A DNA stretch of 58,372 nucleotides from Sinomonas humi (GCF_000802235.1 NZ_JTDL01000044.1:1-58372), one strand, 5' to 3'. Positions 17,217 through 26,825 are shown, counted from the stretch's first letter. Notes: a model not told the origin generated them from the sequence alone. Made by a program: numbers and translations.

Positions 17217-18099
17217 GCACCGGCCGCGCCTCCGCGACCTTGCGCTTGATGGCGTCGACAACGGCGGCGACAGCAGGGTGGCGCATCGAGTCGGGCCTGA
17301 GCACCATCCAGTACGGAAGCTGCTCGTGGAAGTAGCCCGGCAGGAGCCGCACGAGATCATCGTGGCGGTCGGCCATGAAGCACGGCAGGAAGCCGATCCC
17401 GGCTCCGGCACGCGTCGCCTCGATGTGCACGAACACATTCGTCGACGTGAGGCCGTCCCGCATCTCGGGGGCGAGGCGGCGGGGTGCGTCGAGATCGTCG
17501 ACTTGGAGCATGGAGTCCACGAAGTAGACGAGGCCGTGGCGGGCTAATTCCTCGGGCGTCTCCGGGGCGCCGTGCCGCTCGAGGTAGTCGCGCGAGGCGT
17601 ACATCCCGAGCGTGTACTCGCCGAGCCGCATTGCCTCGGCGCGGTGCACCTGCGGCTCGCCGACCACTACCTCGATGTCGACGCCGGAGCGCTGCTGGAG
17701 CGCCCGCCGGGTCACCGTGATGAGCTCGACCGCGAGATTCGGGTGGTCCTTCCGGAGCTCCGCCACTGCTGGCGAGGCGATGTAGGCGCTGAAGCCGTCC
17801 GTCGCCGTCATACGCACGACGCCGGTGACGGGGTCGTCCGCGCCGGGGGCGAGGCGGCCGACGGCGACGGCCACGTCTTCGGCGACGCCCACCGCGCGCT
17901 CGCCGAGGGGAGTGAGCTCCCAGCCGCCGGCCGCCCGGGCAAGCACCCTGCCACCTAGCGACTTCTCGAGGGCTGCGATCTTGCGGGCGATCGTCGTGTG
18001 GTTGAGCCCGAGGCTTTCGCCCGCTGTTGTGAACTTGCCCGCGCGGGAGACCTCGAGGAGGACGAGGAGCTGGTCGGGCGAGGGGGACGCCGTCGTCAT
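17206..18099 (-). CDS. LysR-family transcriptional regulator
   Basis: 297 residues. The HTH at about 8-65 (LLVLLEVSRAGKFTTAGESLGLNHTTIARKIAALEKSLG) is LysR-type, and the substrate-binding domain includes VRMTATDGFSAYIASPAV. It is divergent from the MHS transporter gene, with 141 bases between them. By the usual LysR rule it probably controls the transporter and the dehydrogenase that follows it. Confidence 0.88.
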   Translation of the reverse strand: MTTASPSPDQLLVLLEVSRAGKFTTAGESLGLNHTTIARKIAALEKSLGGRVLARAAGGWELTPLGERAVGVAEDVAVAVGRLAPGADDPVTGVVRMTATDGFSAYIASPAVAELRKDHPNLAVELITVTRRALQQRSGVDIEVVVGEPQVHRAEAMRLGEYTLGMYASRDYLERHGAPETPEELARHGLVYFVDSMLQVDDLDAPRRLAPEMRDGLTSTNVFVHIEATRAGAGIGFLPCFMADRHDDLVRLLPGYFHEQLPYWMVLRPDSMRHPAVAAVVDAIKRKVAEARPVLMG

Positions 18100-18133
18100 G
18101 CCGCCTACCTTAGCGGCACTGGGTGGAAGTTAT

Positions 18134-18191
18134 CTGCATTTCTGCACAGTTACCCTGCGGTACTGGTCATTGAAGAGACAAAACTGCGCAG
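18134..18191. promoter_or_regulatory. candidate LysR-binding region in the divergent promoter
   Basis: The intergenic region holds TGCA-N4-TGCA (18135-18146) inside ctgcatttctgcacag, and a CTGCGCAG palindrome (18184-18191) 49 bases further. Dyads of this kind between divergent LysR and target genes are common; assignment is inference. Confidence 0.3.
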
Positions 18192-18240
18192 GAATACTGG
18201 CGGAGGCTTCAGTGGCTCACATCACATTCGGAGGCAACCC

Positions 18241-19614
18241 ATGAACTCAAACCAGCGCCCGGTCGGCGCAGTGGCTGACCGCCCGCTCCTGACCAAGATC
18301 GTGTCCGCGTCGATGGCCGGAACGGTCGTCGAGTGGTACGACTTCTTCCTCTACGCGACCGCATCGACGATCGTGTTCAACAAGATCCTCCTGCCCACCA
18401 TGGGCAACGAGTACGACGGCATCATCGCCGCGTTCCTGACCTACGCGGTCGGCTTCATTGCCCGCCCGCTCGGCGGCGTCGTGTTCGGGCAGCTCGGAGA
18501 CCGGCTCGGGCGGAAGCAGACCCTGCAGATCACGATCCTCCTGATCGGCGTCGTGACAGTGCTCATGGGCTGCCTTCCCACATATCAGCAGGTCGGCGTA
18601 TGGGCTCCGATCCTGCTTGTCGTGCTCCGCTTCGTCCAGGGCCTCGCGCTCGGCGGCGAATGGGGCGGCGCCGTGCTCCTCGTGGCCGAGCATGCTCCTG
18701 ACAAGGACCGGGCGTTCTGGGCGTCGTGGCCGCAGGCCGCCGTGCCGCTCGGCAACGTTCTCGCCACCGCCGTCCTCTGGGTCCTGACGTCGACGCTCTC
18801 GTCGAGCGCGTTCCTCGCATGGGGCTGGCGTATCGCGTTCTGGGTTTCCGCGGTCGTCATCATCGTGGGCTACATCATCCGCACGAAGGTTACCGAGTCC
18901 CCGATCTTCGAGGCGGCGAAGGCTGAGCTTGAGGCCGAGAAGGCCGCGGGATACGGGGTCTTCGAGGTCATCCGCCGCTACCCGAGGGGGATCCTTGTGG
19001 GCATGGGCCTACGCTTTGCGGAGAACATCATGTACTACCTCGTCGTGACGTTCTCGATCGTCTATCTCGGCACGGGACTCAAGATGAACACGGCGTCCAT
19101 CCTCGGAGTCATCGCAATAGCCCACGTGTGCCACTTCGCGGTCATTCCGACGATCGGCCGGATCGCGGACCGCGTCGGCCGCAAGCCCGTGTACTTGATC
19201 GGAGCAATCCTCACCGCGACCTGGGGCTTCTGGGCCTTCCCCGCGTTCGGCACGAAGAACACGTGGGCCATCCTCTTGACGATCATCGTGGGTCTCGTCT
19301 TCCATGCCCTCATGTATTCAGGCCAGCCGGCCATCATGGCCGAGATGTTCCCCACCCGCATGCGATACTCAGGCGTGTCCATCTGCTATCAAGTGACCTC
19401 GATCGTGGCGGGCTCGCTCGCGCCGGTCTTCGCGACCGAATGGCTCAAGGCCACGGGTTCGTGGTGGCCCACGGCGGTCTACCTCGCGATCGCGTGTGCC
19501 ATCACCGCGGCGGCCGCCATCGCGCTCCGGGAGACGAAGGGCGCCTCGCTCCACGCGCTTGACGCTGCGGATGCGGTCCGTGTCGGAGCCGCCGACGCCG
19601 GGGCACGCGCATGA
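18241..19614 (+). CDS. MHS-family MFS metabolite:H+ symporter
   Basis: 457 residues, 12 hydrophobic segments. The MHS hallmark GTVVEWYDFFLYATA is near residue 25-40, and GQLGDRLGRKQTL and RFVQGLALGGEWGGA are the conserved loop motifs. The family takes up organic acids and osmolytes. With the 3-hydroxybutyrate-dehydrogenase-like gene overlapping its stop (ATGA), 3-hydroxybutyrate or a related hydroxy acid is a reasonable substrate guess. The ATG at 18241 has GGAGG seven bases upstream. Confidence 0.9.
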   Translation: MNSNQRPVGAVADRPLLTKIVSASMAGTVVEWYDFFLYATASTIVFNKILLPTMGNEYDGIIAAFLTYAVGFIARPLGGVVFGQLGDRLGRKQTLQITILLIGVVTVLMGCLPTYQQVGVWAPILLVVLRFVQGLALGGEWGGAVLLVAEHAPDKDRAFWASWPQAAVPLGNVLATAVLWVLTSTLSSSAFLAWGWRIAFWVSAVVIIVGYIIRTKVTESPIFEAAKAELEAEKAAGYGVFEVIRRYPRGILVGMGLRFAENIMYYLVVTFSIVYLGTGLKMNTASILGVIAIAHVCHFAVIPTIGRIADRVGRKPVYLIGAILTATWGFWAFPAFGTKNTWAILLTIIVGLVFHALMYSGQPAIMAEMFPTRMRYSGVSICYQVTSIVAGSLAPVFATEWLKATGSWWPTAVYLAIACAITAAAAIALRETKGASLHALDAADAVRVGAADAGARA

Positions 19615-20357
19615 GCGGTCTCGACGGACGCAAGGCCCTCGTGACGGGGGGCGCAGCAGGGATCGGCGCCGCTGTCGCGAGGGCGCTTGCGGAACGAGGC
19701 GCCGCCGTCGTCATCGCAGACCTCGACGGCGACGCCGCCCAGAGCCTCGCCGCCGAGCTCGGCGGCGAAGCCTGGGCCGTGGACCTCCTGGACACCGCGC
19801 CGCTCGAATCATTGCGCCTCGACTGCGACATCCTCGTGAACAACGCAGGCATCCAGAAGGTCGCCCCCATACACGAGTTCGAGCCGGATGCGTTCCGCCG
19901 GATCCAGAAGCTCATGGTCGAGGCGCCGTTCCTCCTGGTCCGGGCGGCGCTCCCGCACATGTACGAGCGCGGCTGGGGGAGGGTCATCAACCTCAGCTCG
20001 GTCCATGGGATCCGAGCGTCCGCCTTCAAGAGCGCCTACGTGACCGCGAAGCACGCCCTTGAGGGGCTCTCGAAGGTCACGGCCCTAGAGGGCGCCGAGC
20101 ACGGAGTGACGTCGAACTGCATCAACCCCGGATACGTGCGGACGGCCCTCGTCGAGAGGCAGATCGCGGATCAGGCCGCGACGCACGGCATCTCCGAGGA
20201 TGAGGTGCTCGAGAAGGTCATGCTCACCGAGATGGCGATCAAGCGGCTCGTCGAGCCCGCCGAGGTCGCCTCGCTCGCGGCGTGGCTCGCGTCCGACGAC
20301 GCCGCGATGGTCACGGGCGCGAGCTACACGATCGACGGCGGCTGGTCCGCGCGCTAG
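19611..20357 (+). CDS. 3-hydroxybutyrate dehydrogenase-type SDR
   Basis: 248 residues. Cofactor motif TGGAAGIG (12-19), NNAG (77-80), catalytic Ser in INLSSVHG (129-130), Tyr143 and Lys147 in SAYVTAKHAL. SSVHGIRASAFKSAYV and CINPGYVRTALVERQI are characteristic of D-3-hydroxybutyrate dehydrogenase (oxidation to acetoacetate with NAD). The start overlaps the transporter stop by four bases, so uptake and oxidation are coupled. Substrate specificity is inferred from motif similarity. Confidence 0.85.
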   Translation: MSGLDGRKALVTGGAAGIGAAVARALAERGAAVVIADLDGDAAQSLAAELGGEAWAVDLLDTAPLESLRLDCDILVNNAGIQKVAPIHEFEPDAFRRIQKLMVEAPFLLVRAALPHMYERGWGRVINLSSVHGIRASAFKSAYVTAKHALEGLSKVTALEGAEHGVTSNCINPGYVRTALVERQIADQAATHGISEDEVLEKVMLTEMAIKRLVEPAEVASLAAWLASDDAAMVTGASYTIDGGWSAR

Positions 20358-20363
20358 GGCGCG

Positions 20364-21815
20364 CTAGACGCGAGCCTGCTCTCCCGCCTCGCCTGCCCGC
20401 TCGCCCGTGGCGACCACCGGAAGCGGTGCGGTCTCGTCGCGGAGGGCGGGCCGGCGTCGTCCGTCGCCCCTGACCCACAGGGCATACGCTGCGCCGAGCA
20501 GCCCAAGCCAGACAGCGCCGACCACGAGTGCGACCCGTGTGTCCTCGAACCAGCCCAGCACGCCGATGACGAGGGCCAAGAACGCGATCGCGGCGATCGA
20601 GGCCGCGGGCCAGAGGGGTGACGGGAACTCGGACGGCGCGAGCGCGTACCGCCGGATCTCGCGCTTCATCGCGACGTGGCTCACGAGGATCATGACCCAC
20701 ACCCACACGGTGGCGAAGGTCGCGATCGAGGCGATGATCGTGAACACGTCCTCGGGGATCACGGCGTTGAGCACGACGCCTATGAGCAGCACGCCGGTCA
20801 TGACGACGACGGTCAGCCACGGCACCCCGCGCTTCGAGACCTTTCCGAAGGACGACGGCGCGTGCCCCTGCTGGGCGAGCCCGAACAGGACCCGGCCGGC
20901 GCCGAAGATGTCGGAGTTGATGGCGGAGAGGGCGGCTGTGATGACGACGGCGTTGAGCACGTTCGCCGCGCCTGGAATACCGAGTCCGTCGAAGATCTGG
21001 ACGAACGGGCTGCCTTCGGTGCCGACCTGCGACCAGGGAAAGAGGCTCATGAGCACGGTCAGGGTGAGCACGTAGAAAAGGAGCACACGAACGGGGACCG
21101 TGTTGACGGCACGGGGAATCGCCTGCTTCGGGTTCTCGGCTTCGCCGGCGGTGACGCCGATCGTCTCGACCCCGCCGAACGCGAACACGACCACTGAGAA
21201 CGCCGCGAGCAGGCCTCCGTAGCCGTTGGGGAGGAAGCCTCCGTGGTCCACGAGATGCCCGAGTCCGGGGTGCTGGCCGCCGAGCTGCACGCCGAAGATG
21301 ATGAGGAACGCGCCGCCGGCGATCATCGCACCGATCGCGACGACCTTGACGAGCGTGAACCAGAATTCGAGCTCGCCGAAGACCTTGACGCTCAGCAGGT
21401 TCACGCCGGTCAGGAAGAAGATGACGGCGAGGATCCAGATCCAGCGTGGGGTGCCCGGGAACCAGAAGCCCATGTAGATGGAGAAGGCCGTCACGTCGGC
21501 GATCGCGACGATGGCCATTTCGAACACGTAGGTCCAACCGGTCACGAAGCCTGCGAGCGGCCCGAGGTAGCGGCCGGCGTACTGGCTGAAGGAGCCGGCG
21601 ACGGGGTGGCGGACGGCCATCTCGCCGAGGGCGCGCATGACCATGAAGACGGCCGCCCCCGCGATCATGTACGCGATGAGGACCGCGGGTCCGGCGGACT
21701 GGATGGCGTCGGCGGAGCCGTAGAAGAGGCCGGTGCCGATGGCCGAGCCCAAGGCCATGAACCGGATGTGCCGGACGTTGAGGCCGCGGCTGAGCGCGGC
21801 GGTGGAAGGCTGCAT
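20364..21815 (-). CDS. amino acid permease (APC family), probable histidine permease
   Basis: 483 residues, about 12 transmembrane segments. It starts [26 protein letters not shown], the GABA-permease-type APC N-terminus (ProY/HutT/LysP group), followed by [17 protein letters not shown]. The gene is divergent from the IclR regulator next to hutUH, and one of the three shared palindromes lies between them, so histidine (HutT role) is the best substrate guess. The ATG at 21815 ([10 protein letters not shown]) begins the conserved region. Confidence 0.88.
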   Translation of the reverse strand: MQPSTAALSRGLNVRHIRFMALGSAIGTGLFYGSADAIQSAGPAVLIAYMIAGAAVFMVMRALGEMAVRHPVAGSFSQYAGRYLGPLAGFVTGWTYVFEMAIVAIADVTAFSIYMGFWFPGTPRWIWILAVIFFLTGVNLLSVKVFGELEFWFTLVKVVAIGAMIAGGAFLIIFGVQLGGQHPGLGHLVDHGGFLPNGYGGLLAAFSVVVFAFGGVETIGVTAGEAENPKQAIPRAVNTVPVRVLLFYVLTLTVLMSLFPWSQVGTEGSPFVQIFDGLGIPGAANVLNAVVITAALSAINSDIFGAGRVLFGLAQQGHAPSSFGKVSKRGVPWLTVVVMTGVLLIGVVLNAVIPEDVFTIIASIATFATVWVWVMILVSHVAMKREIRRYALAPSEFPSPLWPAASIAAIAFLALVIGVLGWFEDTRVALVVGAVWLGLLGAAYALWVRGDGRRRPALRDETAPLPVVATGERAGEAGEQARV

Positions 21816-21922
21816 GGGGGTTCCTCGCGTCTCTGGGAAGGATTCCTTCCACTCTGCCGGGTCACCCGCGGCCTGTGAGTGGAGTCACCGGCTGCTTGTG
21901 TCTCGGACCGCAGACGTGCTGT

Positions 21923-21938
21923 GTCTGGTATTCCGGAC
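21923..21938. promoter_or_regulatory. candidate HutR operator 1
   Basis: GTCTGG-TATT-CCGGAC, near-perfect palindrome between the permease and the IclR gene. Matching sites occur at 21991 and 22840. The layout is that of a small hut regulon. Confidence 0.6.
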
Positions 21939-21990
21939 GCTGAGCTTTAGGGGAGTGGTACGCGCCGTCGTCGTCCGTGTGCAGACTGGA

Positions 21991-22006
21991 GTTCGGTATT
22001 CCAGAC
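21991..22006. promoter_or_regulatory. candidate HutR operator 2
   Basis: GTTCGG-TATT-CCAGAC, 35 bases upstream of the IclR gene start. It shares the TATTCC core and 14 of 16 bases with operator 1 and is placed for autoregulation. Confidence 0.55.
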
Positions 22007-22040
22007 ACGGCCCTCCAGGGGCCCCGATCCGAGGTGTCCC

Positions 22041-22829
22041 ATGCCCCCCGAAGCCGGCCCGAAGTCCAAAGTCCCCGCCGCCGAGAGCACCCTGCGGATC
22101 CTGCGGCTGCTCGCATCCCGCCGAGGCCCCCAGCCCGCGGCGAGCATTGCGGCGACGCTCGGACTCCCGCGCTCTACCGTCTACCACCTCCTCGCGGTCA
22201 TGGAGGAGAACGGCTTCGTCATGCACCTTCCCGAGGAGCGGCGGTACGGGCTCGGGATCGGGGCCTTCGAGCTTTCGAGCGCCTATTCCCGCCAGGAGCC
22301 GCTGTCCCGTTTGGGGAGACCTGTGCTCGCCTCCCTCGTCGACACGATCGGTGAGAGCGCCCATCTCGCCGTCCTCCATGGCCGCGACGTGCTCTACATC
22401 GTCGAGGAGCGCGCGAAGAACCGGCCCTCCCTCGTGACCGACGTCGGCGTCCGTCTCCCGAGCCACCTCACCGCGAGTGGTCGCGCCATCCTCGCAGCGC
22501 TCCCGAAGTCGCAGGTCCGCGCTCTCTACCCCAACGCCGCCGCGTTCAGCGAACGGACGGAGGAGGGAGAGCACATCCGCAGCTACTCGGCACTGCAGTC
22601 GGCTCTGGACCAGGTGCGCCAGCGCGGTTACGCGACGGAGGACGGCGAGGTCACCTCCGGGTTCGCCTCCGTCGCGGCGGCTGTCACGGACCATGCGGGA
22701 TGGCCGACGGCGGCGGTCGCAGTCACGTTCCTCGGCGAGAAGGTGCCGGTGCAGGAGCGCGACGAACTCGCACGTCAGGTCGCGCGTGTCGCAGGCGAAC
22801 TCTCTCACCGGATCTACGGGCGGCGCTGA
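22041..22829 (+). CDS. hutR: IclR-family regulator, probable hut regulator
   Basis: 262 residues. N-terminal winged helix (ESTLRILRLLASRRGPQPAASIAATLGLPRSTVYHLLAVM), then an IclR effector domain with LPSHLTASGRAILAAL. It is flanked by palindromes of one type on both sides: before itself and before hutU. IclR-type HutR controls hut genes in corynebacteria through, as I recall, a very similar palindrome (TCTGwwATwCCAGA). Naming rests on this context. Confidence 0.85.
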   Translation: MPPEAGPKSKVPAAESTLRILRLLASRRGPQPAASIAATLGLPRSTVYHLLAVMEENGFVMHLPEERRYGLGIGAFELSSAYSRQEPLSRLGRPVLASLVDTIGESAHLAVLHGRDVLYIVEERAKNRPSLVTDVGVRLPSHLTASGRAILAALPKSQVRALYPNAAAFSERTEEGEHIRSYSALQSALDQVRQRGYATEDGEVTSGFASVAAAVTDHAGWPTAAVAVTFLGEKVPVQERDELARQVARVAGELSHRIYGRR

Positions 22830-22839
22830 AGGCATGCCC

Positions 22840-22855
22840 GTCTGGAATCCCGGAC
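22840..22855. promoter_or_regulatory. candidate HutR operator 3 (hutU promoter)
   Basis: GTCTGG-AATC-CCGGAC, with the same outer half sites as operator 1, starting ten bases after the regulator's stop codon and 119 bases before the hutU start. Confidence 0.6.
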
Positions 22856-22920
22856 GACTCCCTTCCGAACCCTCTGTCTCCGGAGCTCCGCCCGCGGTCT
22901 CATGGATGAAGAAGGTCCGC

Positions 22921-22934
22921 ACGGAACATTCCGT
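22921..22934. promoter_or_regulatory. second palindrome in the hutU promoter region
   Basis: ACGGAA-CA-TTCCGT, a 6-bp inverted repeat around two bases, 39 bases before the hutU start. It differs from the GTCTGG-type sites, so it may bind another factor. Confidence 0.4.
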
Positions 22935-22973
22935 AGCCACCCCGCCCACCGAATCATCGACGCAGGAGTCACG

Positions 22974-24719
22974 ATGACCACCACCAACCAACCCCGCAAG
23001 GCGGATTTCACCACCGGCGCCCGCCCTGTGCGCGCCCCGCGCGGCACCGAGATCAGTGCCAAGTCCTGGCAGACCGAGGCCCCGATGCGGATGCTCATGA
23101 ACAACCTCGACCCCGAGGTTGCCGAGCGCCCCGACGAGCTCGTCGTCTACGGCGGCACAGGCCGCGCCGCCCGTTCGTGGAAGGCGTTCGACGCGATCGT
23201 CGCCACGCTCAAGGAGATGGACGACGACGAGACCCTCCTCGTGCAGTCCGGCAAGCCCGTGGGCGTCTTCCGTACCAACAAGTGGGCACCGCGCGTGCTG
23301 ATCGCGAACTCGAACCTCGTGGGCGACTGGGCGAACTGGCCAGAATTCCGCCGCCTCGAGGCCGAGGGCCTCATGATGTACGGGCAGATGACCGCTGGAT
23401 CCTGGATCTACATCGGCACGCAGGGCATCCTGCAGGGCACGTACGAGACGTTCGCCGCAGTCGCGGCCAAGCTCCACGCCGAGGGCCGGATCCCGGCCCC
23501 GACCCTGGCGGGCACCCTGACCCTGACGGGCGGCTGCGGCGGCATGGGCGGCGCGCAGCCGCTCGCCGTCACCCTCAACGGCGGCGCCGTCCTGATTGTC
23601 GACGTCGACGAGTCCCGCCTCCGCCGCCGGGCCGGCAAGCGCTACCTGGACGAGGTCGAGACTGACCTGGACGCGGCGTTGGCGAAGGTCGTCGCGGCCA
23701 AGGCCGAGGGCCGCCCCCTCTCCGTCGGCTACGTCGGCAACGCCGCTGAGGTCTTCCCCGAGATCCTGCGCCGCCACCGGGCGGGGGAGCTCACCGTCGA
23801 TGTCGTGACCGACCAGACCTCGGCCCACGATCCGCTCTCCTACCTGCCCACCGAGTACACGGTCGATCAGTGGCGCGGCGAGTCCGAGGCCGACCCCGAG
23901 GGATTCACGAAGAAGGCCCAGAACGCGATGGCCCGCCACGTCCAGGCCATGGTCGAGTTCCAGGACGAGGGCGCGGAGGTCTTCGACTACGGCAACTCGA
24001 TCCGCGACGAGGCCCGCAAGGGCGGCTACGAGCGCGCGTTCGAGTTCCCCGGTTTCGTCCCGGCGTACATCCGCCCCCTGTTCTGCGAGGGCCTCGGCCC
24101 GTTCCGCTGGGTCGCGCTGTCGGGGGACCCGGAGGACATCAAGGTCACCGACCAGGCGATCAAGGAGCTCTTCCCCGAGAACGAGCACCTGCACCGCTGG
24201 ATCGACGCGGCTGAGGAGTTCGTCGAGTTCGAGGGGCTGCCCGCCCGCATCTGCTGGCTCGGCTACGGCGAACGCCACAAGGCCGGCCTGCTCTTCAACA
24301 AGCTCGTCGCAGAGGGCAAGGTCAAGGCGCCGATCGTGATCGGCCGCGACCACCTCGACTCCGGCTCGGTCGCCTCCCCGTACCGTGAGACCGAGGGCAT
24401 GAAGGACGGCTCCGACGCGATCGCGGACTGGCCGCTCCTGAACGCCCTCACCGCAGCGTCCTCCGGCGCGACGTGGGTCTCGATCCACCATGGCGGCGGC
24501 GTAGGCATCGGCCGCTCGATTCACGCAGGCCAGGTCTCGGTCGCCGACGGCACCGAGCTCGCCGCCGCGAAGCTCACCGCCCTGCTGACCAACGACCCCG
24601 GCATGGGCGTCATCCGCCACGTCGACGCCGGCTACGAGCGTGCCGTCGAGGTCGCCGCCGAGCGCGGCGTCAAGATCCCGATGAACGCGACCACAACCGC
24701 CGCGACGGACGCGAAGTAA
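22974..24719 (+). CDS. hutU: urocanate hydratase
   Basis: Converts urocanate to 4-imidazolone-5-propionate, second step of histidine breakdown, using tightly bound NAD. 581 residues, slightly longer than the roughly 555-residue norm. It has [41 protein letters not shown] and [16 protein letters not shown], all invariant urocanase regions. The ATG at 22974 has AGGAG upstream (gcaggagtcacg); the frame opens further upstream, but that stretch is non-conserved. hutH follows after 11 bases. Confidence 0.95.
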   Translation: MTTTNQPRKADFTTGARPVRAPRGTEISAKSWQTEAPMRMLMNNLDPEVAERPDELVVYGGTGRAARSWKAFDAIVATLKEMDDDETLLVQSGKPVGVFRTNKWAPRVLIANSNLVGDWANWPEFRRLEAEGLMMYGQMTAGSWIYIGTQGILQGTYETFAAVAAKLHAEGRIPAPTLAGTLTLTGGCGGMGGAQPLAVTLNGGAVLIVDVDESRLRRRAGKRYLDEVETDLDAALAKVVAAKAEGRPLSVGYVGNAAEVFPEILRRHRAGELTVDVVTDQTSAHDPLSYLPTEYTVDQWRGESEADPEGFTKKAQNAMARHVQAMVEFQDEGAEVFDYGNSIRDEARKGGYERAFEFPGFVPAYIRPLFCEGLGPFRWVALSGDPEDIKVTDQAIKELFPENEHLHRWIDAAEEFVEFEGLPARICWLGYGERHKAGLLFNKLVAEGKVKAPIVIGRDHLDSGSVASPYRETEGMKDGSDAIADWPLLNALTAASSGATWVSIHHGGGVGIGRSIHAGQVSVADGTELAAAKLTALLTNDPGMGVIRHVDAGYERAVEVAAERGVKIPMNATTTAATDAK

Positions 24720-24730
24720 GGAACCTGGAC

Positions 24731-26332
24731 ATGACCATCACCGTCCCCGAAACACACCTGCCCACCGAGGTGACCCTCTCCCTCGGCGGCCTGACCGCGG
24801 CAGACGTCGTCGCCGTCGCCCGCTACGACGCCAAGGTGAGCGTGGCTCCCGAGGCGCTCGCCGAGGTTGCGCGCGTCCGCGCTCACGTCGAGGAGCTCGC
24901 CGCGAGCGAGACCCCCGCCTACGGCATCTCGACCGGCTTCGGAGCCCTTGCAAACCGGCACATCCCTCAAGACCTGCGCACGCAGCTGCAGAAGTCGCTC
25001 ATCCGCAGCCACGCGGCGGGGATGGGCCCCGCCGTCGAGCGCGAAGTCGTTCGGGCACTCATGCTCCTGCGCGCCAAGACCCTTGCGTCGGGGCGCACGG
25101 GAGTTCGCCCCGTGGTCCTCGAGACTTTCGTCAAGCTCCTCAACACCGGCATCACCCCGGTGGTCCGCGAGTTCGGCTCGCTCGGCTGCTCGGGCGATCT
25201 CGCCCCGCTCAGCCACGTCGCCCTCGTGCTAATGGGCGAAGGAGAGGCGGTTGGCCCGGACGGCGAGATGTTCGGCGGTCGCGGCCAGCGGACGACGGCG
25301 GAGCTCCTCGCCGAGCACGGCATCGAGCCGGTCACCCTCGCCGAGAAGGAGGGCCTCGCGCTCGTCAACGGGACCGAGGGCATGCTCGGCATGCTCCTCA
25401 TGGCCCTTCACGACCTCGACTCCCTCGTGAAGACCGCGGACGTTACGGCAGCCCTGTCCATTGACGGGCTCATGGGCACGGATCAGGTGTTCCTGCCTGA
25501 GCTTCATGAGCCGCTGCGCCCTCATCCGGGGCAGGCCGACTCTGCGGCCAACATGCTCGCCGTCCTCCGGGACTCGAAGATCGTGGAGTCGCACAAGGTG
25601 GGCGACAGCCGTGTCCAGGACGCCTACTCGCTCCGCTGCGCCCCGCAGGTCGCTGGCGCGGTGCGGGACACGATCAGCCATGCCCGCACGGTCGCCGAGC
25701 GCGAGCTTGCTGCGGCGATCGACAACCCGGTGGTGCTGCCCGACGGACGCGTGAGCTCGAACGGCAACTTCCACGGGGCGCCGGTCGCGTACGTGCTGGA
25801 CTTCCTCGCGATCGCGGCGGCCGACCTCGCCTCGATCGCCGAGCGCCGCACGGACCGAATGCTGGACCCGGCGCGCTCACACGGGCTGCCCGCGTTCCTC
25901 GCCGACGATCCCGGCGTCGACTCCGGGCTGATGATCGCGCAGTACACCCAGGCGGGCCTCGTCTCGGACCTCAAGCGACTCGCCGTCCCGGCCTCCGTCG
26001 ACTCCATTCCGAGTTCCGCGATGCAGGAGGACCACGTCTCCATGGGCTGGCACGCCGCCCGCAAGCTTCGCAAGGCCGTGGAGAACCTGCGGCGAGTCCT
26101 CGCGATCGAGCTCGTGACAGCGGCCCGGGCCATCGATCTGCGCACCGCGATGTCCGACGGCGCGCTCGTCCCCGGTCCCGGGGGTGCGGCAGCGCTCGAG
26201 GTTCTCCGGCGCACTGTGGCTGGCCCCGGCGTCGACCGCTTCATGTCCCCGGAGCTCGAGGAGGCGGACCGAGTGCTGGCCGATGGCGAGCTGCTTGCCG
26301 CGGTGAGCGCCGCGGTCGGCGGCCTTCGCTAA
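24731..26332 (+). CDS. hutH: histidine ammonia-lyase
   Basis: Removes ammonia from histidine to give urocanate, first step of the pathway. 533 residues. The active-site loop is GSLGCSGDLAPLSH with Cys153-Ser154-Gly155; most HALs have Ala-Ser-Gly there, and Cys-Ser-Gly is, to my knowledge, the form seen in some actinobacteria. The tripeptide cyclises to the MIO cofactor. YGISTGFGALANRHI, GTEGMLGMLLM and QDAYSLRCAPQV are present. It is 11 bases after hutU and so one operon. A large hairpin follows. Confidence 0.95.
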   Translation: MTITVPETHLPTEVTLSLGGLTAADVVAVARYDAKVSVAPEALAEVARVRAHVEELAASETPAYGISTGFGALANRHIPQDLRTQLQKSLIRSHAAGMGPAVEREVVRALMLLRAKTLASGRTGVRPVVLETFVKLLNTGITPVVREFGSLGCSGDLAPLSHVALVLMGEGEAVGPDGEMFGGRGQRTTAELLAEHGIEPVTLAEKEGLALVNGTEGMLGMLLMALHDLDSLVKTADVTAALSIDGLMGTDQVFLPELHEPLRPHPGQADSAANMLAVLRDSKIVESHKVGDSRVQDAYSLRCAPQVAGAVRDTISHARTVAERELAAAIDNPVVLPDGRVSSNGNFHGAPVAYVLDFLAIAAADLASIAERRTDRMLDPARSHGLPAFLADDPGVDSGLMIAQYTQAGLVSDLKRLAVPASVDSIPSSAMQEDHVSMGWHAARKLRKAVENLRRVLAIELVTAARAIDLRTAMSDGALVPGPGGAAALEVLRRTVAGPGVDRFMSPELEEADRVLADGELLAAVSAAVGGLR

Positions 26333-26348
26333 GCGCTAGCGCTCTCCC

Positions 26349-26413
26349 GCCGCTGGCTGCTCCTTGGGAGGCTTCCCGAGCCTCCCAAGGAGCCAGCGGC
26401 GTGGTCCGACCAC
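26349..26413 (+). terminator. long hairpin terminator after hutH plus a small second hairpin
   Basis: A 22-bp stem (26349-26373 with 26379-26400, three-base bulge ctg in the left arm) around loop tcccg, followed at once by GTGGT-CCG-ACCAC (26401-26413). No U tract, as is common in GC-rich actinobacteria. It starts 17 bases after the hutH stop. Confidence 0.65.
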
Positions 26414-26564
26414 GGCATTGGAGAACTGCACAACAGATATAGCCAAACGTGGGCAAGGTCCACATAGCACGGCGTCCCGCGAACCGATAGAAACGTAGAG
26501 TCCGCAATGGCGCGGATCACAACAGGCGCTTGGAGCGCCAATTCCACGAAGGGGTTAGGGAGAA

Positions 26565-26801
26565 ATGAAGGCACGCGGAGCAGTACTGACTAGGCGGAGC
26601 GCCCACCAGGCGCCTCTCACCGACTGGACGGAGCTGCGCGCCGAGGATCCGGTCGAGATCGTGAAGCACGCGCAGGTCGTGACCACGGGGCGGGTCGAGG
26701 AGGTCTCGCTGAGTGGGAACGTGCTGTGGCTCATGGCCGAGGGCGCAGAGTCGCGCCGGCTTTTCCTCAAGTCTGACGGCGTGCTCGTACGCCGCGCATA
26801 G
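26565..26801 (+). CDS. small conserved hypothetical protein
   Basis: 78 residues, no membrane segment or known motif. The middle (VEIVKHAQVVTTGRVEEVSLSGNVLWLMAEG) looks like a small beta-barrel of the kind that reads as a conserved actinobacterial hypothetical. GGGAG lies three bases before the ATG, and two hairpins follow the stop, which supports a real monocistronic gene. Function unknown. Confidence 0.68.
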   Translation: MKARGAVLTRRSAHQAPLTDWTELRAEDPVEIVKHAQVVTTGRVEEVSLSGNVLWLMAEGAESRRLFLKSDGVLVRRA

Positions 26802-26825
26802 AGTTCCCTCGCTCGCAACAGGGAA

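Noticed and set aside
21885-24620. A 911-codon open frame on the minus strand across hutR and hutU
   Set aside because: It is the antisense shadow of hutU and hutR, which are unmistakable; the peptide is Arg/Gly/Asp/Val-rich without family features, a common result of GC-rich codon use.
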